Shown here: piece by piece, positions 1 to 8,823 of the stretch
How positions within the stretch are numbered: the first letter of the stretch is position 1
Layout of the letters: each line of letters starts with the position of its first letter
Translations under genes and position numbers: made by a program
The notes under the pieces: model-generated
The model's database searches: none
What the model saw: only the letters and a program-made list of their open reading frames with translations
Told to the model about the DNA's origin: nothing
Origin: Deltaproteobacteria bacterium
GTDB lineage: Bacteria; Myxococcota_A; UBA796; JAFGLY01
Assembly (NCBI GenBank): GCA_016927815.1
Contig: JAFGLY010000216.1
Location: 1-38,041 of the forward strand
Length of the DNA: 38,041 nt
Direction: 5' to 3'

Positions 1-195
1 GCGATTCGGGGCACGTGACGGGTCACCCGGCACCTTCGGTGTCCCCCTCTCCCAGCAGGAGAAGCCACCCAGGACGGCATCTGTACGAGCCTGTTGTCGA
101 GGTTGATCGAGAGGCACTGCCCCATCGTGGTCCTCGTCTTGGGCGACGGCCCGGACGTACGGCTCGAACGGGCCCTGGCGAGCGGCGCGGCCTCG
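1..195. other. Window-edge segment with no supported gene
   Basis: Open frames cross this stretch on both strands, but none shows a recognisable motif or a credible start with a ribosome binding site. Their arginine-, proline- and glycine-rich translations look like GC-driven noise. It lies downstream of the minus-strand gene that ends at 196, so it may hold that gene's 3' flank or the edge of a gene outside the window. Confidence 0.4.
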
Positions 196-834
196 TCAGG
201 GTCGGGCGATCCAGGCGATCGCGGTCGGCGCGAGGCTGCGGCGGTCGCCGCTCCAGACGACGAACGGCCCCCCGTAAACGAGGTTCTGCTCGTAGACGTC
301 GGCGCGGCCCTCGGTGACCGCGGCTGGCACCGGGTCCAGCGGGCCGTCCACACCGAGCCGGATGGACAGCGTCCGGTCCGCCGAACGACCGGAGGCCTCC
401 ACGACCGGGATCCTCAGGCCGTCGGTGGGACGCAGGCGCTCCCGGCCGAGCAGGCGACCCAGCACCCCCTGACCGTGCCGGAGTGCCCGGGCCACCCGCG
501 CTCCCGCCTCGGAGAGCGTCGTCGCGCCGTCCACGCGGGCGATGGCGAGGCGTGCGGTGCCCGGTTCGGGAAGCAGTTCGACCACGCAGTCTCCGGCGTC
601 CCGGTACCGGAGGACGCGGACCTGTGCTGCGAGGCGGGCTCGCCGGGTCGGGTCGAGCCCGTTCCAGATCCCGAAACACGGCACCACCGCGCCGTCGAAC
701 CACGCTCCCCGGGGATCCCTTGGGAACGGCACGGCGAACCGCGGGTCGACCCGAACATCTTCTCCGCACCAGGCCACGGAGGAACCTTGCAGGTCGAGGG
801 GGGTATCCGGTCGGTTCACCAGCACGAGGTCCAC
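196..834 (-). CDS. Hypothetical protein, 212 aa
   Basis: The product is unrecognised. I chose GTG at 834 because it begins the coherent protein-like sequence (VDLVLVNRPDT...). The frame stays open further upstream but there runs antisense to the gene starting at 913 and looks like noise. The protein has no signal peptide or membrane segment. It has alternating hydrophobic stretches (VVELLPEPGTARLAIARV near residues 75-95) and ends in PFVVWSGDRRSLAPTAIAWI. That tail faintly recalls the C-terminal strand of serpins, but too weakly to name a family. It is divergent from the next gene across 78 bases, so the two may share a promoter region. Confidence 0.6.
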   Translation of the reverse strand: MDLVLVNRPDTPLDLQGSSVAWCGEDVRVDPRFAVPFPRDPRGAWFDGAVVPCFGIWNGLDPTRRARLAAQVRVLRYRDAGDCVVELLPEPGTARLAIARVDGATTLSEAGARVARALRHGQGVLGRLLGRERLRPTDGLRIPVVEASGRSADRTLSIRLGVDGPLDPVPAAVTEGRADVYEQNLVYGGPFVVWSGDRRSLAPTAIAWIARP

Positions 835-912
835 GGCGTGCCTCCGGGGCCGCCCGGGTCCGGGCGGATCCGCGTTCTCCGAGCGTAAGGCGGGGACGCG
901 GCTCGGGGTAGA

Positions 913-1974
913 ATGTCGGCTCCCCCCAGCGCCCTGCCGATGCACCGCCTGCCCGCCCTCTCCGACCGGGCCCTCGCCTTCCTCCGAGGCGCGGGTGCCC
1001 AGCGCGCCTCCAGCCCCGATCCGTCCAGGGCCCTCGAAGCCGTGGCCGCCCAGGGGCTGCCGGTGTCCTGCGCGCTCCGGTCCTTCGAAGAGCAGTTCGG
1101 AGGCCTGGCGTTCACGTGTGGACGCCGGTCGATCCTGCTCGGCGTCGGCGCCATGTCCGCCGAGGACCCGGACCTCCGGACGGCTCCGGACGACGACCGC
1201 GTGTTCGTCGGCCGGGAGGACGAGTGGACCGACCTCTCCATGAGCCCCGATGGACGCCTCTGGTCGCACGGACCGGACGGCGCGCCCTGGCCGCTGGCGG
1301 GATCGGCCGCCCGGTACGTCGAGCACCTGGCGCTCCTCGCAACCGTCGAGTCGCTCCTGCCGGATCCGTTCCTGACCGCGCTCCCTCCGGAGGGTCCCTC
1401 GCTCGCGGGCGTGCTCGGGTGGACCCTGGACGCGGGCTCGGACGACCACCTGGCCGCCTGGAGCGGGGCTCCGGGGTGGTTGATCCAACGAGGCCGCGGG
1501 CACCCCTATGCCACGGGGTACGCAGAGCTCCGCTGCGGGAGCCTCGAGGCCGCCGCCGAGATCCTGGTCCACCTGCACCGGGCGCTGCCCGGACTGGGGG
1601 TTGCCGTCACCGGGTGGGTGGGGCGGACCGAGCAGCAGACCGGGCACGAGGGCTGGGGCCGGGTGGGCGTCGAGGTGCCGGAGTTCGAGTCCTGGGCCGA
1701 GGAGCCCGGCGCCCTCGTCTTCGACTACCTGGGCGAAGGGCTCGGGTTCCTCGGGCAGCCCGACCGGCCGGGCACGGTGTGGCTGCTCCCGGTGCGGGAG
1801 GGATGGCGCCTGGAGCAGGTGGTCCTCGCGGGTCCCGAGGCCTCGGACGGCGTGATCCGCTGGGACTCCCACGACGCCCGGCGCTCTCTCACGCGGCTCT
1901 TCCTTCCGGCGCACCCACCCTCCGGGTCCCCCGGGCCGTGGGTGCCTCCCCGGGCACCCTTCGAGGGGACCTGA
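913..1974 (+). CDS. Hypothetical protein, possible SUKH/SMI1-KNR4-like N-terminal region
   Basis: This 353-residue soluble protein has no signal peptide or membrane span. ATG at 913 is the longest start; ATG at 940 is an alternative. Near residues 57-66 the sequence FEEQFGGLAF resembles the E-x-x-FGG-type motif of SUKH (SMI1/KNR4) domains, which in bacteria are often immunity or regulatory proteins. The middle contains a tryptophan- and glycine-rich stretch (GWLIQRGRGHPYATGYAEL, about residues 187-205), and the C-terminus is proline-rich. No toxin gene is adjacent, so an immunity role is not supported by context. It converges with the MscS-type channel gene across 24 bases. Confidence 0.7.
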   Translation: MSAPPSALPMHRLPALSDRALAFLRGAGAQRASSPDPSRALEAVAAQGLPVSCALRSFEEQFGGLAFTCGRRSILLGVGAMSAEDPDLRTAPDDDRVFVGREDEWTDLSMSPDGRLWSHGPDGAPWPLAGSAARYVEHLALLATVESLLPDPFLTALPPEGPSLAGVLGWTLDAGSDDHLAAWSGAPGWLIQRGRGHPYATGYAELRCGSLEAAAEILVHLHRALPGLGVAVTGWVGRTEQQTGHEGWGRVGVEVPEFESWAEEPGALVFDYLGEGLGFLGQPDRPGTVWLLPVREGWRLEQVVLAGPEASDGVIRWDSHDARRSLTRLFLPAHPPSGSPGPWVPPRAPFEGT

Positions 1975-1998
1975 CGGTCCGAGCAGGCCTCGAGGGGT

Positions 1999-2850
1999 CT
2001 ACTCCCGCTCGGTGCCCTCCAGAACCGGCGGCAGCATCCGGTTGAGACGGGCGGGCGGCCCGATCCCCGCGTGCCGGAACGCCTCGCAGACCCGCTCGCT
2101 CACGTCGGTTTCGAACACCTTCTCGAACCGGACGTCGAGCACGTAGGCCTTGGCGCGCAGCCGCCACGCGAAGTACCCGTCCTCGAGGATCTGGCTGACC
2201 AGCACCTCCCAGGGCTTCTCGAGGAAGACGTAGCGGCTCCCCGTCAGGGCTTCGCCCACCAGGCGCCGGGCCAGGGCGAGGTCCTGGTCGATGCCCACGT
2301 GGAAGTCCATCTGCACGAGCATGTCGAGGGCGCCCCAGTTCCCGGACGACACCATGTCGGTCAGGAACTTGTTGTTGGGGATGGTCACCACGTTGTCGTC
2401 GAGCGTGACCAGCCGCACGGAGCGCAGGCCGATGGAGGAGATCTCTCCGTACACCCCCCCGAACGTGACGCGGTCGCCCACCTGGAAGGGGCGATCCACC
2501 AGGATGATGACCCCGGCCACGATGGAGGCTGCGAGGTCCTTCACGGCGAACCCGACGGTGATCGCCACGGTTCCGGTCAACGCCAGCACGACCTCGTCCG
2601 TCAGGCGCATCGCGAACGAGACGGCCGCCACGATGCCCACCAGGTAGACCAGGAACCGCAGCACCGTGCTCACCTGGTTGAGCAGCAGTCGGCGGTCGGT
2701 GAAGCGGTCGCCCAGTCGCACGAAGACCTTGGAGACGATCCGGGCCGCGATCCAGGCCACGACCAGCGCCAAGACGGCAAAAGGCAGGCCCGTCACGCGT
2801 ACGATGTCGAAGAACCCGAGTCCTTCAGGAACGGCGATCGCTGCGTCCAA
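1999..2850 (-). CDS. MscS-family small-conductance mechanosensitive channel
   Basis: This 283-residue inner-membrane channel would open under membrane tension to release solutes. Three hydrophobic segments lie at about residues 20-40, 62-81 and 87-118. The third has the MscS pore-helix pattern (VAITVGFAVKDLAASIVAG), followed by the beta domain with VGDRVTFGGVYGEI (about 124-137) and the IPNNKF turn (157-162). The length matches E. coli MscS. The start is TTG at 2850, with a strong GAGGAGG ribosome binding site overlapping the upstream gene's stop region. The upstream ATPase/coiled-coil membrane gene ends only 9 bases before, so the two are probably co-translated and functionally linked. Confidence 0.93.
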   Translation of the reverse strand: MDAAIAVPEGLGFFDIVRVTGLPFAVLALVVAWIAARIVSKVFVRLGDRFTDRRLLLNQVSTVLRFLVYLVGIVAAVSFAMRLTDEVVLALTGTVAITVGFAVKDLAASIVAGVIILVDRPFQVGDRVTFGGVYGEISSIGLRSVRLVTLDDNVVTIPNNKFLTDMVSSGNWGALDMLVQMDFHVGIDQDLALARRLVGEALTGSRYVFLEKPWEVLVSQILEDGYFAWRLRAKAYVLDVRFEKVFETDVSERVCEAFRHAGIGPPARLNRMLPPVLEGTERE

Positions 2851-2859
2851 GACGCCTCC

Positions 2860-5800
2860 TCATGCACTCTCGACGAGGTGCTTCCGCGCGAGGTACCGGT
2901 AGACCGCCGCGATCCAAGGCACGGCGATGCGGAGCGCTTCGGGCTCGTCCGGTTCGGGTTCCAGCACACCGACATCGGCCAGGTGGCCCAACGTGCGCTC
3001 GGTGGCGACGCGAGGCAGCCTGAGGACGCGAGCGGCGGTGGTCGGATCGAGCCCACCGTGCCAGGCCACGGCCGCGAGCGCGAAGGCGCCGATGTCCGTG
3101 AGCGCTTCGAGCACGCCGAGGTCGGGTTCCTGGAAAAGCCTCAGCTCGAGACGCCTCCCCTCGCAGGGTACCAGGGCGAGCCGCCAGGCGTGGAGTGCCA
3201 CGGCCGGCGATCCGTTCGCGTGATCCCACACGAGGCGCAAGAACTCCGCCCGGGAGGCCACGAACCGCTGGGTACCCGCCAGTGGCCGGTCGTAGGTCAC
3301 CTCGTAGCCGCACGCGCGGACCCGCAACTCCAGGAGCTCGGCGATCTCCTCCTCCGTCCAGGGCTTCAGACGGACCACCTCGGAGAACGGCCAGTCGGCG
3401 CGGCCCGCCCAGGCACCGTACCGGGCCAGGGGGGCGCACGCGGTGGCCATCCACAGGACCGCCGGCCCGGAGTGGTGGACGACGGCCGCGAGGCCCCGCC
3501 ACGCGTCGGCAGCGCCGTCCCCTCGCAGCACGAACCGATCGAACCCGTCCAGGAGCAGCGCCTGGGGCGGGCCCGCGCTCAGGTGAGCCGCCACGGCCTC
3601 CGGCGATCCTTCCTCGGGCAGGCCCAGGGCCGTGGAGAGCCAGCTCACGGCGTCCCGGGCGGAATGCAGGCGTCTGGGCGGAGTGAGGAACTGGGCGGAT
3701 CCGTCCCCTATCCGACGCGCCACGGCTCGGAGCCAGGACGTGCGGCCACTTCCGGGCAGTCCCGCCGCCAGGAGGGTGGCCCGCCCTCCCTTACGCCAGC
3801 AATCCACGGCCGCGTCGACCCGGTCGCGGCCGGGCAGACGATCCACCCGCCAGGGCGCCTCGTCCACGGGACCCGGCTGGAACGCGCCAGCCAGGTCCGG
3901 CGGAAGGGTGGAGGGGCTGGCCGCGCCCACGTCGGCCGTGCGCCGGGCCTTGTGCCGGAACAGGAGGGCCATGAGTCGGCGAGACTGCTCGAACCCCATG
4001 GCGAACCGTCGGCCGGCGGCCGCCACCGTGGAGGCGCCCACGGCAGCCACCGCCACCAGCGCCACCAGGGCCCCCACCGCGCGATCCCGGGAGGCGCGTA
4101 CGGCATTCGCGAACCGCCCTTGGGGCCAGCTCGCGAGGTAGGCGTCCGCGATGGCGGATCGCCATCGGGCCATCTCGCGCCAGACCAGGAGGAACGCCAG
4201 GATGCCGAGCACCCGGTTGGCCAGCCCCAGCAGCATGCCGGTCCCGAATGCGGTCTCGCACGCGCGGAAGAGGATGATCCAGACCAGGACGAGGATGCCC
4301 AGCCGACGCATGGATCCGAGCAGGCGTTCGCCCCACTGGGGCGAGGTCGCCCCGCTGCGCGCCACGGCAGCCCACACGACCCCGCGGTGGGCGAGGTCCA
4401 GCACGAGACGAAACACGGCCACGGCCCAGCAGACCTCGTACAGGAACGCGAGGACGGGGTTCTCCAGGGCATCGGCCAGCACCCAGCCCACGAGCGCCAC
4501 GACCACCACGACGAGGAGCTTGCTGAAGACACCCCGGATCGCCTCGAGGACGGCCCGGCCGATCCGGACGACCACCGGGTTCCAGGAGGTGGTGAGGAGC
4601 GCATCCGACAGGCGCTGCAGCCACCCGGGTCCGCGTCGCGCACCCACCACGCCCACGCCTACCAGTACCCCGAGCCACACCAGCCCCCAGACTCCGGTGA
4701 GGAGGGTGCCGACGTCCAGGAGTGTCTCGCCGGGGTGCGCCCGGAACTCCGAGAAGCGCGCACCGGCCCAGCGACCGCGCATGCCGAGGCGCCTGGCCTC
4801 GATCCCGATCTCCTCCGCGCCTTGAGCCAGGATGCGGGTCCGCTGGCGGCGGGCCTCCATGGGGAGCTTCCCCAAGAGGCCGACCCGCAGGCGGTTGAGC
4901 CGTTCCTCCAGCTCGGCCGCGGCACGAGCCCGAGCGAAGGCCGCCTCCCGCTCGCGGATCGCCAGGTCGGCCGCCTCCTGCTCCAGCTTCCTGGCTTCCT
5001 CGCGGAGCGCTTCCCGATCGCTCTCGGGCACCAGTTCGTTGGCGAGCAGAGCCGGGTCGGGGGCATAGGAGGGGGGACGCGCCAGGCCCTCCAGGTCGGC
5101 GAGAGCAGCCGTCAGGGTGTCCCGTGCCCGCTCCGCCGCGGCGTCCACCTCCGTGAGGAGGCCCTTGACCGCCGGGCGGCCGACCTGGACCTGGTTCGCA
5201 CGCGTCTCCAAGGCGAACGCTTCGTCCAGGCGGGCCGTGCCTTCCGCGATGGCGCCGGCGTCTCGCGAGGCGATCTCTCCCCTGCGCGTGGCGATCTCGG
5301 CCCGAATGCGCTCCAGGCGGGCGCGCTCGGTCGAGAGATCCCGCATCGCCTGGTCTCCGGCCATGCGGGCCTCGGCCAGTGCGCGCTCCTGGGCCTCCCG
5401 CGCGGCCTCGACCTCGGTCTCGGCCGTGAGGCGGGCCTGCTCGGCCGCCTCGACCTCCTGGCGGGCCAGGCGTCGTGCCAGGTCGGCCTCCTCCAGGCGA
5501 CGCCGGGCCTCCTCGGGCTGGTCGAGCCAGGACAGGCGGGCCTCGGTGAGCGCCAGGCGGGCCTGGGTCCGTCGAACCGCATCCGGAGGCGCACCGGCCG
5601 CCTCCGCCCGCAGTGCGTCCGCCTCGACCCGCAACTCCTCCCGGCGGCGCGCGATCGCATCCTCGTCACCCAGGTCCACCACGAAGAGCTCTTCCAGCGA
5701 GAAGGCATCCGGGAGCGTGCCCTGGAGGAGCCCTCGCACGGCGGCGGCCATGGCCTGCACGTCCGCGGCTGCGCCTTCCGCTGGAGCGGGTGCTTCGACC

Positions 5801-5913
5801 ACGGAGCCGTCCGCCACGGGCGCGGCGTCCACGGTGGGCCCGTCCCGATCCTCCTGACCGTAGGCTGGCGTCCGGGCGACGAGCAGTAGGACCAGGCCGA
5901 AGATCCGAGGCAC
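2860..5913 (-). CDS. Exported coiled-coil, multi-pass membrane protein with C-terminal P-loop ATPase
   Basis: The 1017-residue product starts at GTG 5913, where a typical signal peptide begins (VPRIFGLVLLLVARTPAYGQ); a GTG at 5943 is a weaker alternative. A long Glu/Arg/Ala-rich coiled coil spans about residues 90-370, probably in the periplasm. Several hydrophobic segments follow at about 393-425, 455-510, 536-580 and 610-634. A cytoplasmic NTPase comes next, with Walker A GLPGSGRTS (about 715-725), Walker B-like QALLLDGFD (about 783-791), and a C-terminal region resembling a winged helix (about 930-990). It sits directly upstream of an MscS channel. The large periplasmic coiled coil recalls MscK/MscM-type channels, but the ATPase is extra. 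Coupling of ATPase to channel is inferred. Confidence 0.85.
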   Translation of the reverse strand: MPRIFGLVLLLVARTPAYGQEDRDGPTVDAAPVADGSVVEAPAPAEGAAADVQAMAAAVRGLLQGTLPDAFSLEELFVVDLGDEDAIARRREELRVEADALRAEAAGAPPDAVRRTQARLALTEARLSWLDQPEEARRRLEEADLARRLARQEVEAAEQARLTAETEVEAAREAQERALAEARMAGDQAMRDLSTERARLERIRAEIATRRGEIASRDAGAIAEGTARLDEAFALETRANQVQVGRPAVKGLLTEVDAAAERARDTLTAALADLEGLARPPSYAPDPALLANELVPESDREALREEARKLEQEAADLAIREREAAFARARAAAELEERLNRLRVGLLGKLPMEARRQRTRILAQGAEEIGIEARRLGMRGRWAGARFSEFRAHPGETLLDVGTLLTGVWGLVWLGVLVGVGVVGARRGPGWLQRLSDALLTTSWNPVVVRIGRAVLEAIRGVFSKLLVVVVVALVGWVLADALENPVLAFLYEVCWAVAVFRLVLDLAHRGVVWAAVARSGATSPQWGERLLGSMRRLGILVLVWIILFRACETAFGTGMLLGLANRVLGILAFLLVWREMARWRSAIADAYLASWPQGRFANAVRASRDRAVGALVALVAVAAVGASTVAAAGRRFAMGFEQSRRLMALLFRHKARRTADVGAASPSTLPPDLAGAFQPGPVDEAPWRVDRLPGRDRVDAAVDCWRKGGRATLLAAGLPGSGRTSWLRAVARRIGDGSAQFLTPPRRLHSARDAVSWLSTALGLPEEGSPEAVAAHLSAGPPQALLLDGFDRFVLRGDGAADAWRGLAAVVHHSGPAVLWMATACAPLARYGAWAGRADWPFSEVVRLKPWTEEEIAELLELRVRACGYEVTYDRPLAGTQRFVASRAEFLRLVWDHANGSPAVALHAWRLALVPCEGRRLELRLFQEPDLGVLEALTDIGAFALAAVAWHGGLDPTTAARVLRLPRVATERTLGHLADVGVLEPEPDEPEALRIAVPWIAAVYRYLARKHLVESA

Positions 5914-5987
5914 CGTGGCGTCTCCGGGTCGGGCGAGCCCCACAGCCTACCACGTTCCCGGCCAGAGGCGGGCCCGAGCCCGCCGGG

Positions 5988-8693
5988 TCAGTGCGCCTGG
6001 GCCCCCACGGCCACCCGGGTCCAGGGCACCACCTCCACCGGCCCGAGGGTCTCGAGCGGTTTCGCGAGTTCTGCGCCGGCCACGACGGCCACCAGGTGTC
6101 GCCTGGCGGTGAGGCGCTCGGCCAGCGCCCGGTTCACCTCGGCGCGGTCGAGGCGCCGGAGGCGTTCGACGTCCGCGAGCACGTCGAATCCCGTCAGGGC
6201 CCGATCCACGGCCAGCCCCACGCGGCGGCTCACGGTCTCCTGGAGAAACGGCGCACCCCGGACCAGGATGGCGCGCGCCTGGTCGCACTCGGCCTCGGTG
6301 ACCCCGTCGCGACGGGCAGCCTCCACCAGGTCGAGGACGAGCCGGATCGCGTCCAGCGCCTGGTGCGTGTCGGGCGAGATCCACCACCGCCAGGCCCCAC
6401 CCGCACGGCGGGGGCTGTCCCAGGCGTAGGCTCCGTAGGACCACCCCCGCGCTTCTCGGACCTCCTTCATCAGGCGCCCCGAGAAGGAGCCGCCTCCCAG
6501 GACCTCGGTGCCCAGTCTCAAGGCCAGGCGCCAGGGATCCCCCCACGCGCTCCCGGGCAGGCCGCCCATGACCTGGGCTTGCGTGCGATCGGGCTTGTCC
6601 ACGAGGACCAGTCGGATCCCGGGCGACAGCGCGACAACCGACACGAGGGGCTTCCGCGCGGCCTGCCCCTGGACACCGGCGAGCAGGCGCTCGAGGCGCC
6701 CCTCGATGCCGGCGCCGAACGCGCCCGACACGCCGACCACGGCCCCTTCGGACCTGACGTACTGGGCGTGGAACGCCGCGCAGTCGGCGGGTTCGATGCC
6801 CCGGATGCCGGCCTCGGTCCCCACGGGTCCGGCGGCATAGGGATGGCCGGGGCCGTACAGGGCGTCCTCGAAGGCGATCCCCACGAGGTCGGCGTCGTCC
6901 TCGCGGATCGCCCGGAAGCCGTCGAGGGCCTCGTCCTTCAAGCGTTCGATCTCTTCCTCGCAAAACGCGGGATCCGCGAGCGCTTCGGCCACCAGGTCGC
7001 AGAACGCCGGAAAGGCCCCGGAGGGGCAGGATCCGTCGAACGCGAGGGTGTCGCGGTCCACGCTCACGCCCAGGCGGGCACCCAGGCTTTCGAGGGCCTC
7101 CTCGAACGCCTCGCGCGGTCGACCTCGGGTCCCCTTGAGGACGGCGTGGGTCGCGAAGGCCGCGAGCCCCGACCGCTCGGGCGGATCCGAGGCGCTCCCC
7201 ACGGGGAAGGCCAGCCTCAGGTGCACGACGGGCAGGGCGTCGTCCCAGCCCAGCACGGCCGTGGCCCCTCCCAGGGGCTTCAGGACCACCTCGCCGCGTC
7301 CCAGACCGGGGCGTCGCACGCGTCGGTCGGACACGGGGGCGATCCCCGAGGGGCGAGGCACCCGGCGGAGCTTCGGGCTGACGGCTTCCCCGTCCGGTGC
7401 CCGGCCCCCGACCGCGGATCGGCGAGCCGGTACGCAGTACCGGCCACAGACCCGGGCCACGTCGTCCACTCCGACACGTGCGACGGCTGCCAGGGCGTCG
7501 AGGCCGTGGGCCCAGCTCCCGGCCACCACCTGGTAGAGCCCGAGAAAGTCGGCCTTTCCAAAGGCACTCTCCAGGGGGGGCCAGGTGCGGGCCTGGACCT
7601 GGCGAACGGCTCGGGCCACCTCGCCGGAGGTGACCTCGCCCGCGGCGATGCGAGACAACTCGTCCTCCACGGCCTCCAGGAGGATCTCGGCCGAGACCCC
7701 CGGTCGCGCCGAGGCGTCGAGCTCCATCAAGGCCTCCTCCCGAAAGGGGGGCAGGCCCGTGGAGACGCTTCCCGCGAGGCCCCCGTCCACGAGACGACGT
7801 CCGAGACGGCCACAGCGTCCTGCGGTCAGCAAGGCGTCGAGCACCTGGAGCGCGGGGACGTCGGGATGATCCATGCCGGGTGTCCGCCACCCAACGAGAA
7901 GGCGATCCGTGGTGACCGGCAGATCGATCACCTCGAAGCGGGGCGCCTCCTGGACCGGCTCGGGGGGCAGCGCGGGGAGGACCGCCCCCGAAGGCTCGTG
8001 GTCGCCGAACCATCGCTCGAGGAGATCGCGAGCGGCGTCCAGCCCGAGGTCGCCCACGAGGACCACCACGGCCTGGTCGGGCGCGTACCAACGGTCGTAG
8101 AAGGCCCTGCAGTCCTCGACGGTGAGCGCGGCCACGTCCGCGGCGTGCCCGATGGTGGGCCGGCCGTACGGATGGACGCGGAACGCCAGCGCGTGCAGGC
8201 GCTCGGACAGGAGCCCATCCGGGTCGTTGTCCACGCGGAGGCTGCGCTCGTTGAGCACCACCTCCCGCTCGCGGCGGAAGGGCTCCTCCTCCACCAGCAG
8301 GCGCCGCATCCGGCTGGCTTCGAGCCGGGCCACGGTCTCCACCTCGCTGGCCGGCACGGCCACGGTGTACACGGTCTCGTCCAACCACGTCCAGGCGTTG
8401 AGGCCTCGCGCGCCCAGACCCTCGAGGATCTCCGAGTAGCGCCCATCCGGGTAGTCTCGGGTGGCCTTGAACATCATGTGCTCGAACAGGTGGGCGAGCC
8501 CGGTGCGCCCGGGTTCCTCGAGGGCGCTGCCCACCCGGTACCAGGTCTGCCACGCCACCACGGGCGCCTGGGGATCCTCCACCACCAGGGCCGCGAGGCC
8601 GTTGGCCAGGTGAAAGGACCGGACCTCGAGGGTGCCGGTGAACCGGCGGCGTGCACCGCGACGAACCGAAGGGGACACGGGGTGCGGATCCAT
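5988..8693 (-). CDS. M16 family zinc metallopeptidase, single chain (two M16 halves)
   Basis: This 901-residue peptidase carries the inverted zinc motif HLFEH (His68, Glu71, His72) and the distal ligand in EVVLNE (Glu149). The C-terminal half, from about residue 470, is a second M16 homology unit without that motif and with a GGSFSGRLMKEVREARGWSYGAY-type signature. This is the usual active/inactive clam-shell in one chain. I chose ATG 8693 because GGGAGG lies just upstream; the open frame extends further but looks like noise. The N-terminus is arginine-rich (RRGARRRF) with no obvious signal peptide, so it may be cytoplasmic. It ends 74 bases before the coiled-coil ATPase gene and could be first in that operon. 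Confidence 0.92.
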   Translation of the reverse strand: MDPHPVSPSVRRGARRRFTGTLEVRSFHLANGLAALVVEDPQAPVVAWQTWYRVGSALEEPGRTGLAHLFEHMMFKATRDYPDGRYSEILEGLGARGLNAWTWLDETVYTVAVPASEVETVARLEASRMRRLLVEEEPFRREREVVLNERSLRVDNDPDGLLSERLHALAFRVHPYGRPTIGHAADVAALTVEDCRAFYDRWYAPDQAVVVLVGDLGLDAARDLLERWFGDHEPSGAVLPALPPEPVQEAPRFEVIDLPVTTDRLLVGWRTPGMDHPDVPALQVLDALLTAGRCGRLGRRLVDGGLAGSVSTGLPPFREEALMELDASARPGVSAEILLEAVEDELSRIAAGEVTSGEVARAVRQVQARTWPPLESAFGKADFLGLYQVVAGSWAHGLDALAAVARVGVDDVARVCGRYCVPARRSAVGGRAPDGEAVSPKLRRVPRPSGIAPVSDRRVRRPGLGRGEVVLKPLGGATAVLGWDDALPVVHLRLAFPVGSASDPPERSGLAAFATHAVLKGTRGRPREAFEEALESLGARLGVSVDRDTLAFDGSCPSGAFPAFCDLVAEALADPAFCEEEIERLKDEALDGFRAIREDDADLVGIAFEDALYGPGHPYAAGPVGTEAGIRGIEPADCAAFHAQYVRSEGAVVGVSGAFGAGIEGRLERLLAGVQGQAARKPLVSVVALSPGIRLVLVDKPDRTQAQVMGGLPGSAWGDPWRLALRLGTEVLGGGSFSGRLMKEVREARGWSYGAYAWDSPRRAGGAWRWWISPDTHQALDAIRLVLDLVEAARRDGVTEAECDQARAILVRGAPFLQETVSRRVGLAVDRALTGFDVLADVERLRRLDRAEVNRALAERLTARRHLVAVVAGAELAKPLETLGPVEVVPWTRVAVGAQAH

Positions 8694-8804
8694 CGAGGCC
8701 TCCCAGCCGGGGCCGCGGCGCCCGCGCCAGGGCGGCACGCGAGCCCAGCGTCCCAGCGCCCTAACACCCGCCGGCCGGACAGGTGCGGTACCATGGCCCT
8801 GCCC

Positions 8805-8820
8805 CACCTCCCTGGAGGTG
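8805..8820 (+). promoter_or_regulatory. Hairpin containing the ribosome binding site of the peptidase gene
   Basis: CACCTC (8805-8810) pairs perfectly with GAGGTG (8815-8820) around a four-base loop. The second arm is part of the Shine-Dalgarno sequence that serves GTG 8824. In mRNA this would hide the ribosome binding site, suggesting translational control. No other signal such as a U-run or leader ORF was seen. Confidence 0.45.
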
Positions 8821-8823
8821 CCC

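Noticed and set aside
196-834. Resemblance of the first hypothetical protein to a serpin C-terminus
   Set aside because: Only scattered similarity (LVLVN near the start, PFVVWSGDRRS...AWI at the end). It is shorter than a serpin and lacks a recognisable reactive loop.
2071-5889. Very long open frame on the plus strand antisense to the ATPase/MscS genes
   Set aside because: It is rich in His, Gln, Arg, Pro and Gly with no motif, and mirrors real genes with clear domains. Such frames are expected in very GC-rich DNA.
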